In this document: positions 1 through 5,233 of the stretch, piece by piece | Numbering within the stretch: the stretch's first letter is position 1 | Layout of the letters: every line of letters starts with the position of its first letter | From: Clostridia bacterium | GTDB taxonomy: Bacteria > Bacillota > Clostridia > Oscillospirales > Acutalibacteraceae | Direction: 5' to 3' | Length of the DNA stretch: 9,009 bases | Assembly (NCBI GenBank): GCA_017614275.1 | Contig: JAGACE010000056.1 | Location: 1-9,009 of the forward strand | Program-made: the position numbers and the translations under genes | The notes under the pieces: generated by a model | Databases searched by the model: none | Told to the model about the DNA's origin: nothing | What the model saw: only the letters and a program-made list of their open reading frames with translations

Positions 1-852
1 CCAGGAGATGTCGTCGCCGACACACCAGACTTTATAACCTTTGTCCAGATAGTGTTTCGGCGGGACGAGCATGGCAAGGTTCGTTTTGCCGCAGGCGCTC
101 GGGAACGCGGCGGTGATGTACTTGGTGTCGCCGTTCGGATACTCGATGCCGAGGATGAGCATGTGCTCGGCCTGCCAGCCTTCCTGGCGGCCCAGGTTGG
201 AGGCGATACGGAGCGCGAAGCACTTCTTGCCCTGCAGGACGTTGCCGCCGTAGCAGGAGTTGACGGAATAGATGGTGTTGTCCTGCGGCCACTGGCAGAT
301 GTATCTCTTCTCCGGGTCGGAGTTGCAGGACGCGTGGGTGCCCTTGATCCAGTCGGTGGACTCGTCGCCGATGGCGTCGAGGACGCGCTGACCGACGCGG
401 GTGATGATGTTCATGTTGCAGACGACATAGATGGAGTCGGAGACTTCCACGCCGTATTTCGCGAACGGAGAGCCGACCTTGCACATGCTGTAGGGGATGA
501 CATACATGGTCTTGCCCTTGTAGCTGCCGCGGATGATGTCGTCCAGGGTCTTGTAGCACTCGTCGGGATCCATCCAGTTGTTCAGAGGACCGGCCTCTTC
601 TTTGGTGGGCGTGCAGATGAACGTTCTGTCTTCCACACGGGCGACGTCGTTCGGGTTGGTTCTGTGGAAATAGCAGTCGGGCAGTTTCTCCTCGTTGAGT
701 TTGATGAATTCACCGGTGGAGACGGCCTCGTCTTTGAGAGCCTGGATCTGCTCTTTGGAGCCATCGATCCATACGACTTTGTCGGGCTGCAGAAGGTCGA
801 TCCGATTCTGTACCCAGTCCAGGATGCTCTTGTTCTTCGTCAGTTGTTCCAT
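1..852 (-). CDS. pckG: Phosphoenolpyruvate carboxykinase (GTP), N-terminal part, cut by left edge
   Basis: GTP-type PEP carboxykinase (EC 4.1.1.32) interconverts oxaloacetate + GTP and PEP + GDP + CO2 in the cytosol; in anaerobes it may run either way. The 284 visible codons are open to the window edge and match the family throughout: HRTNPNDVARVEDRTF, then GSPFAKYGVEVSDSIYVV, the CYGGNVLQGKKCFALRIAS block, AEHMLILGIE, the P-loop FPSACGKTN at residues 250-258 with the reactive Cys254, and the metal-binding VGDDISW at the very edge. Family members have about 600 residues, so roughly half lies outside. The ATG at 852-850 is chosen because AAAAGGAG (868-861) sits 8 nt upstream and the protein then begins at the usual distance from the first conserved block. 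The ATP-type enzyme is ruled out by these motifs. It is divergently transcribed from the glycosyltransferase and appears to have its own promoter. Family assignment is very secure. Confidence 0.96.
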   Translation of the reverse strand, partial: MEQLTKNKSILDWVQNRIDLLQPDKVVWIDGSKEQIQALKDEAVSTGEFIKLNEEKLPDCYFHRTNPNDVARVEDRTFICTPTKEEAGPLNNWMDPDECYKTLDDIIRGSYKGKTMYVIPYSMCKVGSPFAKYGVEVSDSIYVVCNMNIITRVGQRVLDAIGDESTDWIKGTHASCNSDPEKRYICQWPQDNTIYSVNSCYGGNVLQGKKCFALRIASNLGRQEGWQAEHMLILGIEYPNGDTKYITAAFPSACGKTNLAMLVPPKHYLDKGYKVWCVGDDISW

Positions 853-958
853 GTAACAAGCTCCTTTTCTAAAACTTTGACTTCGGTGCCCCGTATGGTC
901 CCCTCTACCCTGGCAAGAACCGCTTGATTTTGGCGATTCATTTGCTATCATAGTAATG

Positions 959-979
959 GGTTTCCGATTGGTTCCCGAT
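959..979. repeat. Tandem 10-bp direct repeat beside pckG start point
   Basis: GGTTTCCGAT (959-968) and GGTTCCCGAT (970-979) match at 9 of 10 positions with an 11-bp period, about one helical turn. They lie just downstream of the predicted pckG start point (near 982) and overlap the possible plus-strand -35. The position would suit an operator, but no known regulator motif is recognised. Confidence 0.4.
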
Positions 980-996
980 ACGCAAACAATTATACT
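968..996 (+). promoter_or_regulatory. Possible promoter for the glycosyltransferase
   Basis: TTGGTT (968-973, 3 of 6) and TATACT (991-996, 5 of 6) are separated by 17 bp on the plus strand. The -10 overlaps the minus-strand pckG -10 by 4 bp, so the two promoters would compete. The -35 is weak. Another start closer to the gene, for example using TTGTAC at 1061-1066, cannot be excluded but has no good -10. Confidence 0.3.
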
Positions 997-1017
997 TGAA
1001 ATTAAGACAAAAGTCGA
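989..1017 (-). promoter_or_regulatory. Sigma-A type promoter for pckG
   Basis: Read on the minus strand, TCGACT (1017-1012, 4 of 6 to TTGACA) is followed after exactly 17 bp by a perfect TATAAT (994-989). Transcription would start near 982, giving a leader of about 130 nt before the pckG ATG. The -10 is strong and the -35 moderate. I see no convincing riboswitch or terminator-like hairpin in the leader. Confidence 0.6.
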
Positions 1018-1119
1018 GAAAACCGACGCAGTTTTCCCGATATTTTCAAATTCTGTAGGATTGTACAAGTTTTTTGCAGAAACTCGTTACTTTTTTAACA
1101 GACCGGAAAGGAGGCGACC

Positions 1120-2025
1120 ATGAAAGTATCCCTGATCATCCCCTGTTACAACGAAGAAGGGAACGTCCTGCCCCTGTACGAGGCGGTCCGGGACGCTTTC
1201 GAGGGAGCCGTCCCAGACTACGAGTTCGTCTTCGTCAACGACGGCAGTACCGACGGGACCGCTGCCGCGCTGGCCGAGCTGGTCCGCACCGCGGAGTGTC
1301 CGGTCAAAGCCGTCCGCTTCTCCCGCAACTACGGAAAGGAATCGGCCATCCTCGCCGGGCTGTCCGAGGCCTCCGGAGACTGCTTCACCATCATGGACGG
1401 CGACCTGCAGCAGATCCCCTCAGTCGTGGTCGAGATGATCCGGTATCTGGAAGAGCATCCGGACTGCGACTGTGTCACCGCCTTCCAGGAGGCCCGGAAC
1501 GAAAGCCCCGTCATGGTCTTCTTCAAGGACCATTTCTACAAGATCATCAACCGGGTCTCCGACACCGAATTCGTCAACGGCGCCTCGGACTTCCGCACCT
1601 TCCGCAAAAACGTGCGGGACGCGGTGCTGCAGCTCCCGGAGACGAACCGTTTCTCGAAGGGCATCTTCTCCTGGGTCGGGTTCAGCACCCACTACATCCC
1701 CTACACCGCCGAAGAGCGGCTGAGCGGGACCACGAAATGGTCGTTCGGCAAACTCTGGGCCTATGCCCTCTCCGGCATCATCTCCTTCACCACCGTGCCC
1801 CTGCGCCTGCCGCTGTTCCTCGGCGCCGGCACGCTGGCGGCCGCCTGCGGCGCCGCCGTGCTCCAGCGGGGCGAAAAAAGAAAGACTCTCCCCGCCGTCC
1901 TGGCGGTCGGGAGTCTCCAGCTGTTCGGGATCGGCGTCCTCGGCGAGTACATCGCCCGGGTCTATCAGGAAACCAAACAGCGGCCCGTGTACCTCATCAA
2001 GGAGATCCTGGACAATCAGAAATAA
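1120..2025 (+). CDS. Membrane-anchored family 2 glycosyltransferase, GtrB/polyprenyl-phosphate sugar transferase type
   Basis: Predicted GT-A fold glycosyltransferase moving a sugar from a nucleotide donor to a lipid carrier such as undecaprenyl phosphate, for cell-envelope glycosylation. The 301-residue protein opens with SLIIPCYNEEGN (4-15), then NDGSTDGT (40-47), FSRNYGKE (67-74) and the metal-binding MDGDLQ (92-97). The SGTTKW block (202-207) precedes an amphipathic stretch and two membrane helices (about 232-248 and 257-278) ending in GEYIARVYQETKQRPVYLI, the classic tail of the DPM1/GtrB/CsbB branch. It is slightly shorter than the usual 310-330 residues, with a tight loop between the two helices (QRGEKRK). 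AAAGGAGG (1107-1114) lies 5 nt before the ATG. It stands alone: no flippase or acceptor-modifying enzyme is next to it. The sugar and final acceptor cannot be told from sequence. Confidence 0.88.
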   Translation: MKVSLIIPCYNEEGNVLPLYEAVRDAFEGAVPDYEFVFVNDGSTDGTAAALAELVRTAECPVKAVRFSRNYGKESAILAGLSEASGDCFTIMDGDLQQIPSVVVEMIRYLEEHPDCDCVTAFQEARNESPVMVFFKDHFYKIINRVSDTEFVNGASDFRTFRKNVRDAVLQLPETNRFSKGIFSWVGFSTHYIPYTAEERLSGTTKWSFGKLWAYALSGIISFTTVPLRLPLFLGAGTLAAACGAAVLQRGEKRKTLPAVLAVGSLQLFGIGVLGEYIARVYQETKQRPVYLIKEILDNQK

Positions 2026-2030
2026 CGAAA

Positions 2031-2060
2031 AGCCCCGCCAAAACGGCGGGGCTGTTTTTT
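2031..2060 (+). terminator. Intrinsic terminator of the glycosyltransferase, probably bidirectional
   Basis: AGCCCCGCC (2031-2039) and GGCGGGGCT (2045-2053) pair perfectly over 9 bp around a 5-nt loop and are followed by G and six T (2055-2060). The hairpin begins 5 nt after the glycosyltransferase stop. On the opposite strand it follows the mcsB stop (2061-2059) at once and is trailed by a short T run (complement of 2028-2031), so it can serve both convergent genes, more weakly for mcsB. Confidence 0.92.
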
Positions 2061-3066
2061 ATGAGAAGAGTTCCCGGACTTTCTCGGCCCGGAGCGCGTC
2101 CCGCTCCTGACGGGACAGGGTGGTCCCCGCCTCGGTGTTCAGCGTGGCGGGCTGCATGGAGAAGATGGACTCGTTCACGGCGTTCAGGGGCACGTCGAAG
2201 TCGCCCGCGGCGATGCCGATCTTCACGACGGACAGCGCCTCCATGAATTCCCGGAAGCTCAGGACCCGCGCGGTCTTCAGCGTCCCGTAGGACCGCCAGA
2301 GCATGTCTTGGAACGACAGGTTCTCCATCAGTTCCTTCCGGGCGTCCCGCTCCTGTTCGAGGATGGACAGGGCCAGCGAGCTCAGGTTCTGGAGCGCGGC
2401 CTCTTCCGAGATGCCGAGCGTGACCTGGTTGGTCAGGATGTAGAGGCTCCCCGCGGGGGAATCCCCCTCACCGTAGGCGCCGGTCAGGATGAGCCCGAGC
2501 CGGGAGACGGTGTTCGACAGGTGCCGGACGCGGTCGAGGATGCGCAGGGCCGGCAGTTGCAGCAGCACAGAGGCGCGCATGGCCGTCCCGATGTTGGTGG
2601 GGCACTGGGTCAGGTAGCCCAGTTTGGGGTCGAAGGAGAAGCCGACGGCATCGTCCAGGATGGTGTCCAGCCGGTCGGAGAGCTCATAGGTCTTCTCCAG
2701 TTCCAGCCCGGGCAGGATGGCCTGGATCTTCACGTGGTCCTCTTCGCAGATCATCAGGCTGAGGCTCTCGTCCGGGGTCATCAGAAAGGTCCTGCCCTCC
2801 GCGAAACTCACGAACTCCGGGCTGACCAGGCTGCGTTCCGCCAGAGAGATGGCGGCGTCCCGGGACAGGTCCTGCATCCGGGTGACCAGGAATTTGCCGG
2901 GCAGCTCTTTTTCAATGGCCTCCCGGACCTCCTCGGCGATCTGCTCTTTCTCCTCCGGGGCCAGCCGCGCCGAGAACGCGTGCCCGCGGACATTGCGGGC
3001 CAGAGCCACTCGGGAACTGATGGCGACGTCGTTTTCCTTGCCGGAGAGCTGATACCATTTGGTCAT
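2059..3066 (-). CDS. mcsB: Protein-arginine kinase McsB, divergent at ATP-binding arginines
   Basis: McsB is related to phosphagen kinases and phosphorylates arginines on client proteins, marking them for ClpCP. This copy has 335 residues (B. subtilis: 363). Visible family blocks are ISSRVALARN (16-25), CEEDHVKIQ (107-115) with the catalytic-type Glu109, LGYLTQCPTNIG with conserved Cys155, MRASVLLQLPAL (163-174), YGEGD (198-202), and RDALRA (322-327), matching the RDxxRA phosphoarginine-binding motif. Against the B. subtilis protein recalled from memory, R29 and R176 are kept (R19, R164), R125 becomes Lys113, R207 becomes Thr195, and the region of R86 has no arginine (Ile73). Those arginines contact ATP phosphates in the family, so kinase activity is uncertain. 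The ATG overlaps the mcsA stop (ATGA), with AAGGGGGAG 5 nt upstream. No clpC follows; the gene converges on a terminator. Confidence 0.93.
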   Translation of the reverse strand: MTKWYQLSGKENDVAISSRVALARNVRGHAFSARLAPEEKEQIAEEVREAIEKELPGKFLVTRMQDLSRDAAISLAERSLVSPEFVSFAEGRTFLMTPDESLSLMICEEDHVKIQAILPGLELEKTYELSDRLDTILDDAVGFSFDPKLGYLTQCPTNIGTAMRASVLLQLPALRILDRVRHLSNTVSRLGLILTGAYGEGDSPAGSLYILTNQVTLGISEEAALQNLSSLALSILEQERDARKELMENLSFQDMLWRSYGTLKTARVLSFREFMEALSVVKIGIAAGDFDVPLNAVNESIFSMQPATLNTEAGTTLSRQERDALRAEKVRELFS

Positions 3067-3563
3067 GTCGTCTCCCCCTTCAGATCCCGCAGACGGTCCC
3101 GCAGGACCGCCGCCTGTTCGAATTCCTCCGCCGCGACCGCCGTTTTCAGGTCGGCCTCCAGGGCGCGGATCTCCGCCCGGCGCTCGGTCCGGTCGTCCAC
3201 CGACGTCCCGGTCTTGCCGATGTGGGTGGCCCGGCCGTGGATCCGGGACAGGGAGGGTTTCAGGCGGTCATAGAACACATCGTAGCATTCCGCGCAGCCC
3301 ATCATGCCGGTGCGCACGATCTCGTCGAAGCTGGCGCCGCAGCCGGGGCAGCGTTCGGACTCCTCCGCGGCAGACGGCAGCACCGCCTCCGGGAAGAAGC
3401 GGCTCAGCAGGCCCCCGATGTTGGAGCCGAAGCCCGAGAACAGCACGGAATACCCCAGGTGCTGCGCGCAGCTGGAGCACAGGTGGAGTTCGGCGGACTC
3501 GCCGTCCACGATCCGTTTGATGTGTGTGGTGGCCTCGTTTTTGCCACAGTTCTGGCAGAGCAT
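3063..3563 (-). CDS. mcsA: McsA, zinc-finger activator of McsB
   Basis: McsA binds and activates the McsB arginine kinase. The 166-residue protein has two Cys pairs at the N-terminus (C3/C6 and C29/C32), a second four-Cys zinc site (C72/C75 and C90/C93, in CPGCGASF and CAECYDVFYD), the IHGRATHIGKTG segment (108-119) and a C-terminal UvrB/UvrC-type helical motif (about 130-162, with EEFEQAAVLRDRLRDLK). This is the normal McsA layout. The frame stays open upstream to an ATG at 3824, but the start at 3563 is preferred: MLCQNCG is the canonical McsA N-terminus, a GAGAGGAAG-like ribosome site lies 7 nt upstream, the promoter lies just beyond, and the upstream extension resembles no McsA sequence. 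The gene is translationally coupled to mcsB by a 4-bp overlap. In Bacillus the pair sits between ctsR and clpC; neither neighbours it here. Confidence 0.95.
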   Translation of the reverse strand: MLCQNCGKNEATTHIKRIVDGESAELHLCSSCAQHLGYSVLFSGFGSNIGGLLSRFFPEAVLPSAAEESERCPGCGASFDEIVRTGMMGCAECYDVFYDRLKPSLSRIHGRATHIGKTGTSVDDRTERRAEIRALEADLKTAVAAEEFEQAAVLRDRLRDLKGETT

Positions 3564-3612
3564 GAAATGCTTCCTCTCCCGTAAAATAGATGGTTTCTGT
3601 TCTAACTTTTTT

Positions 3613-3641
3613 ATTATCCGCCAACCGTCCCGTTTCGTCAA
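3613..3641 (-). promoter_or_regulatory. Sigma-A type promoter for mcsAB
   Basis: On the minus strand TTGACG (3641-3636, 5 of 6) and GATAAT (3618-3613, 5 of 6) are 17 bp apart. Transcription would begin near 3606, giving a leader of about 43 nt to the McsA ATG at 3563. No tandem CtsR operator (two GGTCAAA-like heptads 3 bp apart) overlaps it, so CtsR control is not apparent. Confidence 0.7.
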
Positions 3642-3664
3642 CTCCCGCCGAGCGGTCCGTCTTC

Positions 3665-3728
3665 GAAACAGGGCGTCAAACCGCAACTTTTGCCTGACAA
3701 AAAATAAACGAGTCAGAGGCCCTGTTTC
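3665..3728. repeat. 10-bp inverted repeat between the mcsAB and rnf promoters
   Basis: GAAACAGGGC (3665-3674) and GCCCTGTTTC (3719-3728) are perfect inverse complements 44 bp apart. Within the gap, GCCTGAC (3692-3698) and GTCAGAGGC (3712-3720) form a second, smaller imperfect dyad. The element lies upstream of both divergent promoters and outside both predicted transcripts, so a pair of protein-binding half-sites or a looping operator is more likely than an RNA terminator. No known regulator motif is recognised. No gene is visible in this part of the 3564-3880 gap. Confidence 0.45.
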
Positions 3729-3741
3729 CGCGATTTGTGCG

Positions 3742-3769
3742 TTGATTTTTTTTATTAATAGGTTATAAT
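3742..3769 (+). promoter_or_regulatory. Sigma-A type promoter for the rnf operon
   Basis: TTGATT (3742-3747, 4 of 6 to TTGACA) and a perfect TATAAT (3764-3769) are separated by 16 bp in a very AT-rich stretch with a T tract. Transcription would start near 3776, leaving a leader of about 105 nt before rnfC. Confidence 0.75.
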
Positions 3770-3775
3770 ACTTGT

Positions 3776-3812
3776 AAGTCACACTTGCGAAAAGCTGTGA
3801 CTTTTTGCAAGT
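3776..3812 (+). promoter_or_regulatory. rnf leader: two mutually exclusive hairpins
   Basis: AAGTCACA (3776-3783) pairs perfectly with TGTGACTT (3796-3803), giving an 8-bp stem with a 12-nt loop and T's after it. Alternatively ACTTGCGAAAA (3783-3793) pairs with TTTTTGCAAGT (3802-3812) over 11 bp with one G-U and an 8-nt loop. The two share arms and cannot coexist in full, although CTTGC in the first loop could pair with GCAAG as a pseudoknot. The structure begins at the predicted +1. It could be a switch, a 5'-end stabiliser, or a DNA operator seen as RNA. Confidence 0.45.
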
Positions 3813-3842
3813 CTGAGCGAACAATCAGATGTTTGGAAAAAA

Positions 3843-3861
3843 TGGCATGGAGTCCATGTCA
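3843..3861 (+). promoter_or_regulatory. Dyad immediately upstream of the rnfC ribosome binding site
   Basis: TGGCATGG (3843-3850) and CCATGTCA (3854-3861) pair over 8 bp with one G-U and a 3-nt loop; at the DNA level the core CATGGA-G-TCCATG is a perfect palindrome. It ends 4 nt before the Shine-Dalgarno sequence GAAGGAG (3866-3872), so as RNA it could modulate ribosome access to rnfC. Confidence 0.35.
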
Positions 3862-3880
3862 ATGAGAAGGAGTTGAACGA

Positions 3881-5233
3881 ATGGCAAGCTTAAACATTGC
3901 AGGCGTGCAAAAGCCCGCTGCAAAGGGCCATGGCGGAGCTCATGTGAAGCATCACAAGAACACCTCTGCCCTGCCCGTCGTGCGCATGCCGATCCCGGCT
4001 TCTGTCACCATCCCCCTGTCACAGCATATCGGTGCCCCGAATGAGGCACAGGTAAAAGTGGGCGATGAAGTCAAAGTCGGACAGGTCATCGGAAGCACCG
4101 ATGCCTTTGTCAGCGCCCCCGTCCACGCCACCGTCTCCGGTACGGTCAAGGCCATCAAACCGGTCAAGATCGTCAATGGCAACATGGTCAACGCGGTTGT
4201 CATCGAATCCGACGGAGAAATGGCTCTCTCGGAGGACGTCAAACCCCCGGTCATCGAGTCGAAGCAGGACTTCCTCAACGCGGTCCGCGCATCCGGACTC
4301 GTCGGCCTCGGAGGCGCCGGGTTCCCCACTCACGTCAAGCTCGCGTTCAAGGAAGATGCAGGGGTCGACACCCTCATCATCAACGCGGCGGAGTGCGAGC
4401 CCTACATCACGGTCGACCATCGGGAAATGCTCGACCGCCCCGAAGACATCCTGAACGGTGTCAAGGCAGCCGTCAAATGGCTCGGCTTCCAGAACGCTTA
4501 CATCGGCATCGAGGACAACAAGCCGGACGCGTTCCAGAGCCTGCTGGACACCATGGAGGCAAACGAGGAGTTCAAAGATCTCGTCAAACTCATCTGCCTG
4601 CCCTCCAGTTACCCTCAGGGTGCTGAAAAAGTGCTCATCTATTCGGCCACCGGCAGAAAAGTCCCTCCGGGGAAACTGCCCTCTGACGTCGGCTGTGTCG
4701 TCATGAACGTCCAGTCCGCTTCGTTCCTCGGCCGTTATCTCAAGACCGGCAAACCGCTGGTCAGCCGTTCTCTCACCGTCGACGGCGGCGCCGTCGCCGA
4801 TCCGAAGAACGTGCGCGCGCCCCTCGGCACCATGTATTCCGAGATCGTGGAATACTGCGGAGGGTTCAAGGAAGAGCCGTACAAAGTCCTCGCCGGCGGC
4901 CCCATGATGGGCATCGCCACACCGGACATCAACGTTCCTCTTCTGAAGAACAACAACGCCATCACTTGTCTTGCCAAGAGTGCAGTCAAGGTCAAACCCA
5001 CCCGTTCCTGCATCCGCTGCGGCCGCTGCGTGGATTCCTGTCCCATGTGCCTCGAGCCCACTCTCATCGAGAAGAAGGCTCACCTGAAGGACGTGGACGG
5101 TCTGAACAAAGCCAGCGTCATGAACTGCATGGAATGCGGAAGCTGTGCCTTCGCCTGCCCGTCCGGCAGACCGCTGGTCCAGTATATGCGCCTTGGTAAG
5201 GCGATCGTCAGAGAGGCAGGTGCGAAAAAATGA
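3881..5233 (+). CDS. rnfC: RnfC, NADH-binding subunit of the Rnf ferredoxin:NAD+ oxidoreductase
   Basis: RnfC is the peripheral cytoplasmic subunit carrying flavin, NAD(H) and two [4Fe-4S] clusters; it delivers electrons to NAD+. The 450 residues show an N-terminal GGAHVKHHKNT segment and IPLSQHIGAP (the usual RnfC opening), a biotinyl/lipoyl-like fold (about 55-100, VKVGDEVKVGQVIG...SAPVHATVSGTV), the glycine-rich LGGAGFPTHVKL (143-154) and NAAECEPYITVD of the NADH/FMN-binding domain, then two ferredoxin motifs: C377-x2-C380-x2-C383-x3-C387-P and C416-x2-C419-x2-C422-x3-C426-P, ending SGRPLVQYMRLGK. Length is normal. GAAGGAG (3866-3872) lies 8 nt before the ATG. It is the first gene of the operon, behind a 105-nt structured leader, and its TGA overlaps the rnfD ATG by 4 bp. 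Confidence 0.97.
   Translation: MASLNIAGVQKPAAKGHGGAHVKHHKNTSALPVVRMPIPASVTIPLSQHIGAPNEAQVKVGDEVKVGQVIGSTDAFVSAPVHATVSGTVKAIKPVKIVNGNMVNAVVIESDGEMALSEDVKPPVIESKQDFLNAVRASGLVGLGGAGFPTHVKLAFKEDAGVDTLIINAAECEPYITVDHREMLDRPEDILNGVKAAVKWLGFQNAYIGIEDNKPDAFQSLLDTMEANEEFKDLVKLICLPSSYPQGAEKVLIYSATGRKVPPGKLPSDVGCVVMNVQSASFLGRYLKTGKPLVSRSLTVDGGAVADPKNVRAPLGTMYSEIVEYCGGFKEEPYKVLAGGPMMGIATPDINVPLLKNNNAITCLAKSAVKVKPTRSCIRCGRCVDSCPMCLEPTLIEKKAHLKDVDGLNKASVMNCMECGSCAFACPSGRPLVQYMRLGKAIVREAGAKK

Noticed and set aside
52..927. Long open frame of 291 codons on the plus strand
   Set aside because: It is antisense to pckG, whose translated sequence carries all GTP-PEPCK motifs; the plus-strand product resembles nothing and arises from GC-rich codon bias.
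1074..2246. Plus-strand open frame of 390 codons overlapping the glycosyltransferase
   Set aside because: Arg/Pro-rich low-complexity translation, out of frame with the clear GT2 gene, running through the terminator and into antisense mcsB.
2308..3273. Plus-strand open frame antisense to mcsB/mcsA
   Set aside because: No ribosome site or family features; a shadow of the mcsB and mcsA genes.
3636..3680. CtsR operator candidates (GTCAA half-sites at 3637-3641 and 3675-3680)
   Set aside because: CtsR needs two heptads in tandem 3 bp apart; these are 38 bp apart and the first is mainly the -35 box.
3776..3803. CRP/FNR-like palindrome in TCACA...TGTGA
   Set aside because: The half-sites are in the reverse order (TCACA first) and 12 bp or more apart, so they do not match TGTGA-N6-TCACA; no Rex-type TTGTTAA-N4-TTAACAA site either.
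3564..3824. N-terminal extension of McsA to an ATG at 3824
   Set aside because: The added residues resemble no McsA, and the region holds the mcsAB promoter (3613-3641); MLCQNCG at 3563 is the canonical start.
3829..3876. 15-codon, Met-rich upstream open frame ending 4 nt before the rnfC ATG
   Set aside because: No convincing ribosome site precedes it and short frames like this are common by chance; noted because the rnfC Shine-Dalgarno lies inside it.
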